From contig CAWZYM010000346.1 of NCBI GenBank assembly GCA_963966185.1, positions 30,001 through 94,000 on the forward strand: a stretch of DNA of 64,000 bases. The letters are read 5' to 3'. A model generated the notes under the pieces. It saw only the letters and a program-made list of their open reading frames with translations, did not search any database and had not been told where the DNA came from. The DNA is from Rhabditoides inermis. Lineage: Eukaryota; Nematoda; Chromadorea; Rhabditida; Rhabditidae. Positions 36,201-46,619 of this stretch are shown piece after piece. Position numbers and translations under genes: made by a program. Within the stretch, counting starts at the first letter, position 1; every line of letters starts with the position of its first letter.

Positions 36201-39200
36201 GGTGTACTTAACTTATTCTAGGGGCTCGCTCGCTTGATGTGAGTTGAGGAGTGTACGGTAGTCGGTTCTGTTGGAGGGAGTGAATGAGTGGCAAAAATAG
36301 AAGAAAGAAAGAGAGACACAGACACAGACACACACATAGACTTTTTGTAGATTCAATTTTACTTATATGCATTTTTATTGGGTCATTCTATGTGCCTCCT
36401 CGCTGAATGCGAGGAGTATACTGCAGTTCTAGATTTTGGTGTACTCATTCTAGGGGCTCGCTCGCTTGATGTGAGTTGAGGAGTGTACGGTAGTCAGTTC
36501 TGTTGGAGGGAGTGAATGAGCAGTTGGCAAAAATAGAAGAAAGAAAGAGAGACACAGACACAGACACACACATAGACTTTTTGTAGATTCAATTTTACTT
36601 ATATGCATTTTTATTGGGTCATTCTATGTGCTTCCTCGCTGAATGCGAGGAGTATACTGTAGTTCTAGATTCTGGTGTACTTATTCTAGGGGCTCACTCG
36701 CTTGATGTGAGTTGAGGAGTGTACGGTAGTCGGTTCTGTTGGAGGGAGTGAATGAGCAGTTGGCAAAAATAGAAGAAAGAAAGAGAGACACACACATATA
36801 CTTTTTGTAGATTCAATTTTACCTATATGCATTTTTATTGGGTCATTCTATGTGCTTCCTCGCTGAATGCGAGGAGTATACTGCTGTTCTAGATTCTGGT
36901 GTACTTATTCTATGGGATCGCTCGCTTGATGTGAGTTGAGGAGTGTACGGTAGTCGGTTCTGTTGGAGGGAATGGATGAGCAGTTGGCAAAAATAGAAGA
37001 AAGGGGAGAGGGTGATTTGGGGGAGAGAGAGAGGAAGAGGGTGAGTGGGGGGGAGGAGGAAAGGAGAGAAATCAGGGGAGGTGAGTAGTGTTGTGTCCGT
37101 TTTGCAGCCACTGTGTCCCGACTGACCCGCCTTCTGCACAACGTGCGCACCCTGTGGGAATGGGAGGCGACGGCGGCCGGGGATGACAAGAACCCTGTCA
37201 AGTATATGGGGTGGGTCTCCGAGGAGGAAGATCTCAAGATAATGGTATAGATATAAATGAGATATGTAAATATGAAGGATTGAAGAACCCCGCCAAGTAT
37301 ATCGGTTGGGTGGGGGGGGGGGATCAAATCATTTATTCAGAATCGTCGTGAATATGGTATTGGCAAAGGTTTACGGCGCTGATCGTGCAATCGCCTCGCT
37401 CCACTGCGGGGAGTGATCAGTGTTCTATAGTTCATTCATACGCATTTGCGGTGGAGAAAATATGAATGAACAGGGCAGAATACACATCAACTTATCAACT
37501 CAGACTGAAATTCTGAAGTACACTGACACTAAGTGGTGTATATTTGTTATGCTTGTCAAATATATTTATGTAGAGAGAAGAAGATTTAGAGAGAATATGA
37601 TGTGTTGTTTATCGAAGCACTTGTTCTGGTTCAGTTTTGATTAGTGATGCAATGAAAATGTGGTATGAGAAATTTGCATATGTGGGAAGTGTACAGTAAT
37701 TTTTAAAAGAAAACATATTATTCTTTAAAAAAAACTGAAAAGTATGTCTATGAGATGTGACATAACATATTAGATTACTAATTTCTTTTACCCATAAATT
37801 TATTAAATTCTTTACAGTCTGCACCCGGCGATTCACATGGGAGACGTACTGTGCGATGTGATGACGAGGGTGGTAGAGGAGATGGAGGAGGTGAGGGGAG
37901 GGAGGAGAGGGAGGGAGGGAGGAGAGGGAGGGAGGAAGAGGGAGAGAGATGGAGATGGAGATGGAGTGAGGGAGGGAGAAGAGAGAGAGATGGAGGGAGG
38001 AGAGGAAGAGGGAGAGAGATGGAGGGAGGGAGGGGGGTAGAGGGAGGGATCGAGAGGATAGATTTATGTAATGAGATGTCGTACCACGCACAGCGTGTTT
38101 TATTTTTATTGATGAACAAGAGGAGGAAAATGGAATCGTCTTGATCAGTTTGCCACGTGTTTATGAATGGATGATGGCGTAGTTTTAGTGGAACACGTTC
38201 TGTCAGTGGAACGTGTAATATTTTCCTTTTCGATCTCTGACGACTCTCTCTTCTCGTCGCTGCTTCTGTCTGTGATTGGAGTGATGCGGGCGACGGCGCC
38301 TCACAAGATGCACAAACAGCTGGTGCAGGTGAGCAGAGGCGGTCAGGTCGATCGAGTCGCGAATACTTACTTATCATGTCTTGAATACTTACTTATCAAG
38401 TCTTGAATACTTACTTATCAAGTCCCTATATCAAGTCTTGAATACATACTTATCATGTCTTGAATACTTACTTATCATGTCTTGAATACTTACTTATCAA
38501 GTCTTGAATACTTACTTATCATGTCTTGAATACTTACTTATCAAGTCTTGAATACTTACTTATCAAGTCTCGAATACTTACTTATCAAGTCTCGAATACT
38601 TACTTATCAAGTCTCGAATACTTACTTATCAAGTCCCTATATCAAGTCTTGAATACTTACTTATCATGTCTTGAATACTTACTTATCAAGTCTTGAATAC
38701 TTACTTATCAAGTCTTGAATACTTACTTATCAAGTCCCTATATCAAGTCTTGAATACTTACTTATCAAGTCTCGAATACTTACTTATCAAGTATTAAATA
38801 CTTACTTATCAAGTCTTAAATGCTTACTTATCAAGTCTTGAATACTTACTTATCAAGTCCCTATATCAAGTCTTGAATACTTACTTATCAAGTCTTGAAT
38901 ACTTACTTATCATGTCTTGAATACTTACTTATCATGTCTTGAATACTTACTTATCAAGTCTTGAATACTTACTTATCATGTCTTGAATACTTACTTATCA
39001 AGTCTTGAATACTTACTTATCATGTCTTGAATACTTACTTATCAAGTCTTGAATACTTACTTATCATGTCTTGAATACTTACTTATCAAGTCTTGAATAC
39101 TTACTTATCAAGTCTCGAATACTTACTTATCAAGTCTCGAATACTTACTTATCAAGTCTCGAATACTTACTTATCAAGTCCCTATATCAAGTCTTGAATA

Positions 39201-41894
39201 CTTACTTATCATGTCTTGAATACTTACTTATCAAGTCTTGAATACTTACTTATCAAGTCTTGAATACTTACTTATCAAGTCTCGAATACTTACTTATCAA
39301 GTCTCGAATACTTACTTATCAAGTATTAAATACTTACTTATCAAGTCTTAAATACTTACTTATCAAGTCTTGAATACTTACTTATCAAGTCCCTATATCA
39401 AGTCTTGAATACTTACTTATCAAGTCTTGAATACTTACTTATCATGTCTTGAATACTTACTTATCATGTCTTGAATACTTACTTATCAAGTCTTGAATAC
39501 TTACTTATCATGTCTTGAATACTTACTTATCAAGTCTTGAATACTTACTTATCATGTCTTGAATACTTACTTATCAAGTCTTGAATACTTATTTATCAAG
39601 TCTTGAATACTTACTTATCAAGTCTTGAATACTTACTTATCATGTCTTGAATACTTACTTATCAAGTCTTGAATACTTATTTATCAAGTCTTGAATACTT
39701 ACTTATCAAGTCTTGAATACTTACTTATCATGTCTTGAATACTTACTTATCAAGTCTTGAATACTTACTTATCAAGTCTTGAATACTTACTTATCATGTC
39801 TTGAATACTTACTTATCAAGTCCCTATATCAAGTTGATTACTTACAATACTTGAATCGCAGCATCCCAGTATGCCAGCATCCGTCGCTCCATTGCGCGGT
39901 GTGCGGTCTGGATGCGACTGAGCGTGGTGGTAGTGTAGGCCTCTGTCTGGATCGAGTCTTGATCTGTCTGGATCAATTAGAAAACAAATGAAAAGGGGAA
40001 GAGATAGAGATAGAAGAGGTGAACATGGTTTCGACTCCTGTCATCATACCATGAACACCGTCCGACAATCCGGAGTCATCATCAGTGATGATATTGTCTT
40101 GATCTGTCTGGATCAAGTCTGAAAACAACTCTACGAGATGAATTGCACGTTGCATGTATTGAGCGTCTAGACGGATCGGTTTTCAAATGTTCGAGAAAGT
40201 TTCGATTTTGAACGGTTAAGATAATGATGTCTACATTTCTCGCGTATCAATCAATCAATCATTTATCCAGAATCGCTAATATCCTGACTATAAAACAAGT
40301 GCATACGGTACACCGCAAGGGCTAAGCATTTATTTTTGGTTCACCATGACTGTTTTTTAGACGCGCAGTGTGGGCATGCAGCCCCGACACGTGTACAAGT
40401 TGGGTATGCAGTGCGCGTGTCTGCTGCGACAGGTACTGAGCAGGGTGGAGGGTGAGTGGGGGGGGGGAGGAGAGAGGGGAGGGAGAGAAGGGAGGGAGGG
40501 AGGGATAAAGGAGGGAGGGAGGGAGGGGGTGAGAGAAAGGAGGGAGAAAGGAGGGAGGGAGGGGGTGAGAGAAAAAGCATTGAGATCGGCTTGATTGCAG
40601 TGTCGTCTCGTCTGGATGGTATCTCGCTAGTGGAGGAGACTCGATCGGCCATCTCACAGATGATACACAATCACTTGTCGGTCAAGCAGGTAAGTGGGAG
40701 GCAGACAGACAGACAGTGAAGAAAGAGTAATAATTAATCAGAAAAAGAGAACACGTATGACAGTCATATCATAACGTAACCACTTGTAACCACGTAGATA
40801 CTAGAAACAGTGTCCTGTTTCGACCCATTAACCTGCAGACAGGAAATGAGCACGCAGTAAAAGTAAAATAACGCTACCTTACACGGTAGATTCACACCAT
40901 GGTGGGTCCAAGGCTAACTAGCTCGTCAGTACAGGACCATGGTGTTACACGTAATCATCACATATGCGGAAGAATAAGAATATCACAGAAATGTGTCAGA
41001 GAGTGACATAGTGACAGACAGACAGACAGAGAGAGACAGTCTACTGAAATGTGTTCAGGCGACTCCTTGCGGAAAGCTGTTCCTTCTCAGCTACTTAGAC
41101 GGTTGTATGCAGGTTGGTGGTTGGTTCATTGTTCATTCAGTTACTTATTGATTGTTCTATTGACTAATCGATTGATGTTTCAGGATGCCAAGTCTCTATT
41201 CGGCGAGGATATTGCGTGGGACAACTGGGCTGTGGAGGAGCTGGTTAGTGTGGTTTCATAAAAGTTTCATTTTATCTGAATTAGATGATTTGCGTGGAAT
41301 GTGTGCACAAAGTTTGAGAGAGTGTCGATTTGGATTGTGGTATCCGAGAGAGAACTATTGGCTTCACGTACACATCACTCTTTGTCGAAACGGTTGTTAT
41401 TTTCTTGTTGGACACATACATACGTATGTTTTATTGCGGTCGGTGGGTTTTCTTACAAAATATGTAATATCATGGACCATCTAATCAGAATAAGACGTCT
41501 AATCATCTCTGCTCTTTCCAGGATGAGGCGATGCGCGGTCCCGAGACGGCCATTCCTATTCCCGAAGACGACTACTCGTTCCTCAAGGTACGGTATACGG
41601 CTGAGAGTACTGTAGGACAGGGCACAGTAGAAGTGCTATAGTTTGACTTAAAAGTGCTATAGTTTGGCGTTGCAGACTTGATGGTTATCGAATTTGGTCT
41701 GCGATATCTGTTTTTTTCAAACCATGCATCGTAATTTTCTATTGGTGTATGTCTTTTAGGAGATCCGCTCGGCGACCGTGCGGAAGAGTGTGGTGGAGAT
41801 GGCACACAGTGGAGTGATCGGTAAGGGCGCGCGGGCGGGGCAGAGGAAGAGGGAACCGACGGTGGGTGGGGGGAGAGGGAGGGAGGGAGGGAGG

Positions 41895-41943
<49 letters not shown>

Positions 41944-44077
41944 TGAAGAAAAGCGATTGGGTGTGAAAGTAATGCATAACGGACATGGTAGAATATTTGA
42001 CTCATCGTTGACCGTAACTTTTCTCAATTTTGAAGTGTCGCTGAAACTGATAAGTTGTGTGAGGAATGTGTCCAGGAATCGGAGTGTCGGATTTTTCACG
42101 TGTCGTTGAAATGGAAGGTTTTGAGAGACAGGACACATTGTGGTTGGAGGAATGTGAGTGTGAATGGAGTAAGGGACTAGGAGAGACTCGGACAACTGAA
42201 TGAGAGTTAAGAAATGCGATTGGGTGTGAAAGTAATGCATATCGGACATCTTATCCTATACGACTCATTGTTGTCCGTAACGTTTCTTCAAGGTTCAAGT
42301 GTCATTGAAACTGATAAGTTGTGTGCGAACATGCGAACATTGTCTCAGAGTGGAATGGGGGATGTGTCCAGGAATCGGAGTGTCGGATTTTTCACGTGTC
42401 GTTGAAATGGAAGGTTTTGAGAGGCAGGACACGTTGTGGTTGGAGGAATGTGAGTGTGAATGGAGTAAGGGACTAGGAGAGACTCGGACAACTGAATGAG
42501 AGTTAAGAAAAGCGATTGGGTGTGGAAGTAATGCGTATCGGACATCTTATCCTATACGACTCATTGTTGTCCGTAACGTTTCTTCAAGGTTCAAGTGTCA
42601 TTGAAACTGATAAGTTGTGTGCGAACATGCGAACATTGTCTCAGAGTGGAATGGGGGATGTGTCCAGGAATCGGAGTGTCGGATTTTTCACGTGTCGTTG
42701 AAATGGAAGGTTTTGAGAGACAGGACACATTGTGGTTGCAGGAATGTGAGTGTGAGTGTGAATGTGTGTTGCAGGAGTCGGAGTGTCTGCGCGCGCATCT
42801 CTTCGTGGAGAGTGTGCGGCAGTGGTGCGCGGCCGGGCAGGGCCGAGAGCGGCAGATGGTGTACGCAAAGGTCGTGGTGAGTGCGGGTGCGGGAACCAGA
42901 GCTCGGCAAGCCTGTCCGGTCGGAAACACCTAAATGCTTGCCGAGGTCTGGCGTCAACATTTGCAGAATATTATACTAGTTCATATAATACGTGATCGAA
43001 AACAGTAATGTTATTCGTTATTCACTTGAGGCGCTTGTGCTGACGGAGCGCATTTGTGGGGACGCGTTGAACGGAGAGTACGCATACAACGAGTGGCAGC
43101 TGGAGAGAGAGGCGATTTCGAGGTACGGAGAGAGAGAGAGAGAGATAGAGAGGGAGGGAGGGAGAGAGAGAGAGGGAGGGAGGAAGAGTGAGAGTCTCCC
43201 CTGATTGCAGACACCTGTCCATCTGCTCGCGCCTCTCCGCCTCGTGGGTCTCTTCGTGTCTGCTGTGCATGTGTTGCGAGACGCGGGAGGGCGCCCGGCT
43301 GACCGCCCCCCTCGCAAAGGCACAACTCGCTCGCATACTGGTGGGTCGACTATGACATACTCGCACCATACACCCCGGCGCTTTGAGAAATTATATTCCG
43401 GAGGATGACGTACGTGCGCAAGTTTAATTAACTAATCACTTCCATACGTCAAACGTACGAAAATTAAAAATGTAAAAGAGAAACAAGGTAGACAAATTTG
43501 CTGAGATTCTTTGATGCCACACTGAGTTAGCTTGAGAAGCTAGGTTTTTATTTGGTCCCTCACCTGTTTTTTTTACTGCTTGAGGGGAGAGCGTAAATTC
43601 TTCTATATATCATGATCATCCACCACTTCAGCCGAGCCACGTACGGAAAGCTTGAGTTAGTTCTCACATGATTATATGTATGACTCGGACAGCGAGAGTG
43701 TTGGCCCAGCAATCTGTTCGGCTGGTTCATGTCGCGGCTGCTACCGTGCAATGTGCCTGCAAATCATAACTTGTGTAAGATTCAGTCAATCATTTGGGAT
43801 TTTTGTCCACTTTAATTGCAAGAAGCGTAGGAGGGATGATCGGAGAGGAAGTACTGCTCTGAGGGCGTGGATTCAGTTGTTGTTTTTCGAGTTATTGATT
43901 GATTTATCGAAATGCATTTTCCGATTCAACTGGAGAACGCGGCGGACAGGAACCGACCTGTGAGCGAAGAGTTTCTGGAGAGGATCGACGAGTGGTTGGC
44001 CGCAGCGTGTAAGGTGAGGAGAGGGAGGGGGAGAGAGGGAGAGAGAGAGAGGGGGGGAAGGGAGGGAGAGAGAGGGA

Positions 44078-44117
<40 letters not shown>

Positions 44118-44965
44118 AGTGAGTTGCTGCTGCTCAGGCCGAGCTGCTCCCCGCCGGCTGCTGCGTAGTGTTGGATGTGCTGCCTCACGTGACGGTGCAC
44201 GACGGCTACCTCCTGGTTCTCGAGGTGTGGAAGTGTTTGCAGGTGAGAGGGGAGAGTGATATGCATCCAGCAACAGGGACAGGGACAGTATCGGTGCAGC
44301 TTGCGTGCGCTGTGGCACATGTTCTCTTTGTTGTGTCGAAGTCTCTCCTTGCAGAGACAGAACATGAGCTACCGTTCTGCCAACGCCTTCTTCAAGGCTC
44401 TCTACGCGGGCACCGATGTGGGCAGGACTGGAGCACAGGTATGCGGGCAAAGCGGTAGGGAGCACATTCAACTGGGTGGTTGGGTTCACAGTAGGGGTTA
44501 TGGGTCGTTTGTGTATATACGATTCCTACTATGTCGTTTGGAAAGTTTAGTGGCCAAGTAGATTCTTATGAATGTTTTCGTTTTGTGAATGAATGCGTGT
44601 CATGATCATAATTGAAATGCCGACTGATCATTCGATTTGATGTTTTGCAGACGTCTCTGTCTTCTCTCCGCGAGACTCTGCTTCACGTTGTGCATAGACA
44701 CATTGGAGAGCTGGGACACATGGTGATCGAGCTGTTCGGAGAGGAGGGAGTGATGAGGGGAGACGATATATGGTGCAAGGTGAGGAGGGAGGGAGAGGAA
44801 GAGAGAGAGATGGGGGGGAGAGATTGAGAAAGGGAGGGAGAAGGAGAGAGAGAGAGAGAGAGAGAGAGAGATCAGCCATTGCAGAGCACGACCCCGCCTC
44901 CAGTGCAAGATATGGACGAAGGCCCGGCCAGTCCGACTGCCGAGATTGGAGAGATTATTGATTGA
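20719..44965 (+). CDS. INTS5: Integrator complex subunit 5
   Basis: Exons (about 1,138 aa): 20719-20922, 20971-21012, 21080-21198, 21315-21397, 21947-22056, 22334-22397, 22905-22998, 23114-23203, 27082-27181, 27286-27414, 27728-27793, 27984-28041, 28296-28405, 28867-28951, 29233-29294, 29643-29717, 29965-30029, 30092-30158, 30593-30634, 31621-31789, 37108-37210, 37818-37890, ~38206-38328, 39870-39929, 40361-40451, 40601-40689, 41059-41112, 41184-41243, 41522-41587, 41760-41820, 42775-42876, 43031-43122, 43211-43340, 43936-44013, 44138-44242, 44355-44438, 44651-44779, 44885-44965. The call rests on exons 7-8: [20 protein letters not shown], then [20 protein letters not shown] and WIYLHIA. This is the INTS5 pattern L-x-x-CRA-x-R ... 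C-P-D-x-C-x-x-x-L-x-D-x-S ... F-x-W-x-x-x-HI. Length fits animal INTS5 (~1,000 aa). INTS5 is a helical scaffold of the Integrator complex that processes snRNAs and attenuates paused transcription. Joins 22/23 and 30/31 do not close in phase. Confidence 0.87.
21761..21914 (-). repeat. ~160-bp dispersed repeat, copy A
   Basis: Starts ATAGTTCTATGCTCGCAAT and ends CGAAAACTATCGCTCTGGCG. The same sequence occurs in the opposite orientation at 23,229-23,379 and 28,561-28,723, all in INTS5 introns. Confidence 0.9.
22416..22577. repeat. 162-bp foldback sequence
   Basis: The left side ATCCTGTCCTAACACGTTA is inverted at the right as TAACGTGTTAGAACAGGAT. The interior is repeated TGGAAAATCCATTTTCCA, itself palindromic. 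It lies in INTS5 intron 6 and looks like a small foldback element. Confidence 0.85.
23229..23379 (+). repeat. ~160-bp dispersed repeat, copy B
   Basis: Inverted relative to the copy at 21,761. It runs from CTGCGCCAGAACGATAG to GCGAGCATAGAACTATAG and is diverged by several substitutions. Confidence 0.85.
23472..26549 (+). mobile_element. foldback Helitron-like element, copy 1 (3.08 kb)
   Basis: Starts TTATCTTTTAAAAGTACTTC. The first ~490 bp fold back on themselves: about 145 bp at 23,472-23,616 are inverted at about 23,817-23,962. A 2.1-kb pyrimidine tract follows, then a conserved 3' domain (about 26,280-26,549, shared with the copy at 55-56 kb). It ends in the hairpin GAGAGGGCGC-TGC-GCGCCCTCTC directly followed by TAA. 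No transposase ORF is present. It occupies most of INTS5 intron 8. Confidence 0.75.
24060..26165. repeat. 2.1-kb pyrimidine tract built on TTCTCTCG
   Basis: Almost pure C/T on the plus strand, with regularly placed G in TTCTCTCGTTCTCTCG. It is arranged in larger blocks separated by CCTTCCCTCCTTC segments about every 200-300 bp (near 24,100, 24,510, 24,690, 24,860, 25,090, 25,270, 25,590, 25,735, 25,895 and 26,050). Long open frames in it are compositional. Confidence 0.95.
26617..27070 (-). pseudogene. antisense ORF fragment of unknown origin, split by a MITE
   Basis: Reading minus from about 27,070 the frame gives [20 protein letters not shown], continues through [20 protein letters not shown] and [14 protein letters not shown], and reaches IHTYTSSDK at the MITE border. 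On the far side the sequence can resume as [11 protein letters not shown] followed by a stop. Composition is protein-like and unlike the surrounding repeats. I do not recognise it; a transposon-borne or captured gene fragment is most likely. It overlaps no INTS5 exon. Confidence 0.45.
26659..26846. mobile_element. 188-bp GC-rich MITE, ~30-bp TIRs
   Basis: Left AGACAAACGAGCGCGAGCCG, continuing into CGCGCGGGAA, is inverted at the right. No clear target duplication is visible. It sits inside an antisense open frame (see 26,617-27,070). Confidence 0.7.
28561..28723 (+). repeat. ~160-bp dispersed repeat, copy C
   Basis: Same orientation as 23,229-23,379. It runs from CTCTGGCGCCAGAGCGATAG to GCGAGCATAGAACTATAT, in INTS5 intron 13. 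Confidence 0.9.
28952..29220. repeat. (GA)n/(GGGA)n tract
   Basis: Purine-rich intron 14 of INTS5, between exons 28,867-28,951 and 29,233-29,294. It starts exactly at the GTGGGT donor. Confidence 0.95.
30768..31492 (+). mobile_element. foldback Helitron-like element, copy 2 (725 bp)
   Basis: Starts TTATCTTTCAAAAGTACTTC. The first ~115 bp are inverted at about 30,990-31,095, around a 100-bp spacer. It ends in GAGAGGGCGC-TG-GCGCGCCCTCTC followed by TAA. Only the outer ~20 bp of the arms match copies 1 and 3; the inner arm sequence is different. It lies in INTS5 intron 19. Confidence 0.75.
31890..37004. repeat. satellite array, ~23 units of about 224-235 bp
   Basis: Each unit carries CTCGCTGAATGCGAG (a perfect 5-bp-stem hairpin), GAGTATACTG, GGGGCTCGCTCGCTTGATG, GGTTCTGTTGGAGGGA and a variable (CACAGA)n/(CACA)n stretch. 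Units differ mainly in that CA-rich stretch and in a few positions (GCAGTTC/GTAGTTC, CGGTTC/CAGTTC). One unit near 33,031 is internally truncated. A 65-residue minus-strand frame recurs in many units, but length changes of the CA stretch break it elsewhere, so I do not call it a gene. The array fills INTS5 intron 20. Confidence 0.97.
38360..39838. repeat. satellite array of 22-bp units with higher-order structure
   Basis: The basic unit is AGTCTTGAATACTTACTTAT plus CA, about 66 copies. Variants (TCATGTC, TCTCGAATAC, TATTAAATAC) and the 11-bp insertion CCCTATATCAA recur in the same order about 530-540 bp apart (compare 38,570-38,900 with 39,110-39,440). This indicates amplification of a ~0.53-kb higher-order unit. 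It fills the INTS5 intron before exon 39,870-39,929. Confidence 0.97.
41945..42770. repeat. three ~265-300-bp tandem units in INTS5 intron 30
   Basis: Units begin near 41,945, 42,208 and 42,504 with AAGCGATTGGGTGTG and share CAGGAATCGGAGTGTCGGAT and GGAAGGTTTTGAGAG. The last unit runs directly into the splice acceptor of exon 42,775-42,876. Confidence 0.93.
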
Positions 44966-45400
44966 TGGAGGGATACTGTAGGAGAGTACGGTATTTGGTA
45001 TTGTGACCGGAACGAGGTACTGTATTGAAAAAAGCGACGAGTTGTGTACATACTGTTTTCGTGAGACGTTCATTTTATGTTGTCTCTTTATTCGTGCGTC
45101 GATCTCTGTTATATTGTATGTTGTTATCGTTAATAAGACATTATATATTTTGAACCCACTATCCACTCACATCCTGATGTCAAACTGCCCTCCTCTCTCT
45201 CTCGTCGGAGGGAGGGAGAGGGTGGAGGAGGAGAAAGAGGGGGAGGAAGGGAGAAGGAGGGAGGGAGAGTTGACGGGTAAAGGTGTGGCACGCTAACAAT
45301 ATGTCAGTAACTTTCTCAATTACACTTATTGTTCCTACATGTGATTCTACGAAGGGAGAAGTGAGAGTAAGGATTCGCGTTCAGTTTATTTCACATAAGG
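44966..45400. other. INTS5 3' flank
   Basis: After the TGA at 44,963-44,965 the AT-rich sequence contains no perfect AATAAA. TTAATAAGACATTATATATT near 45,130 is the best 3'-end candidate. A GA-rich tract lies at 45,207-45,270. Nothing else is recognised. Confidence 0.5.
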
Positions 45401-45403
45401 GTA

Positions 45404-45527
45404 GCCCTAATGAGGACAGTTGGGTTGGTGGTCTGATTTAGATCCGACGACTTATCCGCCGAATGCGTAGAGGGTGCGGGCGTGGCGCTTGAGGGTTAGA
45501 CGACGTTCATGGAAGTAGCCGTCTTCC
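45404..45527 (-). pseudogene. histone H4 3' fragment with 3' stem-loop
   Basis: Bases 45,452-45,527 match the last ~76 bp of the H4 pseudogene at 52.4-52.7 kb (minus strand, ending CATTCGGCGGATAA). The downstream stem-loop GTCCT-CATT-AGGGC lies at 45,404-45,417. The similarity stops abruptly at GTCTTCC, so this is a 5'-truncated duplicate fused to other sequence. Confidence 0.85.
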
Positions 45528-45693
45528 AACAATCCTATCCACCTCGACTCTCCATATAGTTGTATGTTGATAACTATGCGGAATCGTGTTGTAACACTAA
45601 AGTGATTGTTAAATCTGAGATTTCACTTTAGTACACCAGGTGGACAAAATGTACCGCACATTTCTGCTCCACTACATGTGCTCGGTTAAGTGT

Positions 45694-45805
45694 TCTCTCA
45701 GCCCAACTGCACGATGGGAGTCGAACCCACAGCACTAACCAGAAGGCTAGGCAACCACATAACCAGCACGGGACATGGGCTGATCGAACACCGAACCTAC
45801 ACAAT
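45694..45805 (-). repeat. tRNA-like dispersed repeat, copy 1
   Basis: On the minus strand TAGCCTTCTGGTTAGTGC (A-box-like) is followed by GTGGGTTCGACTCCCA, a perfect B-box and T-arm. The spacing is too short for a real tRNA. A second motif, GTTCGATCAGCCC, lies upstream. Other copies are at about 56,516-56,630 and 58,492-58,605. It looks like a tRNA-derived SINE fragment. Confidence 0.55.
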
Positions 45806-46363
45806 ACCAAAGCGAACGAACATAACACTTAATTTTAATATCTTTGTCAAATCAACCATCCAAGATAATTCATTATCTTTTTGTTCCAGGTGATCGCGCG
45901 AATAGCTCTACTACATCATCTACTAAAACACATGTCTTCGTGTCGCTGAAACCTCACTTCGTCCAAGTCAAGCTCTACGTATCAATATAACACAACACTC
46001 AACGTACCTTTGCACATGTGACCACTTCTCTAATAGGCTGGCTCTCTCTCTCTCTCTCTCTCTCTCACCTCCCACGGTGAGCTTCTTTTAGACTAGGCGT
46101 TTTCTTGCGTGTCTCCTTTTCTCTTCAGTGTCCCTCACATGCTCGCCTCACGTGCGCATCTCCTCCTCGAACAAGGCAAAGCCTGCAAAACACGCGTATG
46201 AAACGTAACACGTGGCCAATGTTACATGAAAAATAATGATTCAAAATAAATGTTCAATGGTTCTGAACCATACACTGACTTTCTCTCCCATCTGTCAGCT
46301 CCGTTCATTATGCGCAGAGGGGCCACTATAGAACAGAACCGAAATAGTATGAAATAGAAATGA

Positions 46364-46470
46364 TGAGATGGTGATGTTCAGCCGATGTACCGCGAAAGAA
46401 ATAGTTTATTCCGACGTTTCGCCTTTATGGCATCATCAGGGAAAGCATTACCTCAAACTTGGGTAATTAA
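46364..46470 (-). mobile_element. 107-bp SL1-headed insertion with 13-bp TSD (left arm)
   Basis: Minus strand: begins TTAATTACCCAAGTTTGAG (46,470-46,452; nematode SL1 without its first three bases), then GTAATGC. A hammerhead-like core lies at 46,439-46,416: CTGATGA, stem TGCC/GGC, GAAAC. The flanks GAAATAGAAATGA at 46,351-46,363 and 46,471-46,483 are a perfect 13-bp duplication. The paralogous segment near 57,165 lacks the insertion. Confidence 0.85.
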
Positions 46471-46619
46471 GAAATAGAAATGAATGTGATTCAACCTTCA
46501 AGACTGTCCCCGTAAAGAACTGAATTTCGAACCGTTTCACATATCAACAGTTCGAGAACTCAGTACATCACGGGGACGGTCACAGGTGAACACACAACCG
46601 GTAACGAAACTATTGAATC

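Noticed and set aside
31825..37139. Recurring ~65-residue minus-strand frame beginning [12 protein letters not shown]
   Set aside because: It repeats with the satellite period, is altered or broken wherever the CA stretch changes length, and has no promoter or splice logic.
38360..39838. Possible CRISPR-like array
   Set aside because: 22-bp units are contiguous with no unique spacers, in a eukaryotic intron. It is a satellite.
45694..45805. Functional tRNA gene
   Set aside because: A- and B-box-like motifs are too close for a cloverleaf and no acceptor stem pairs.
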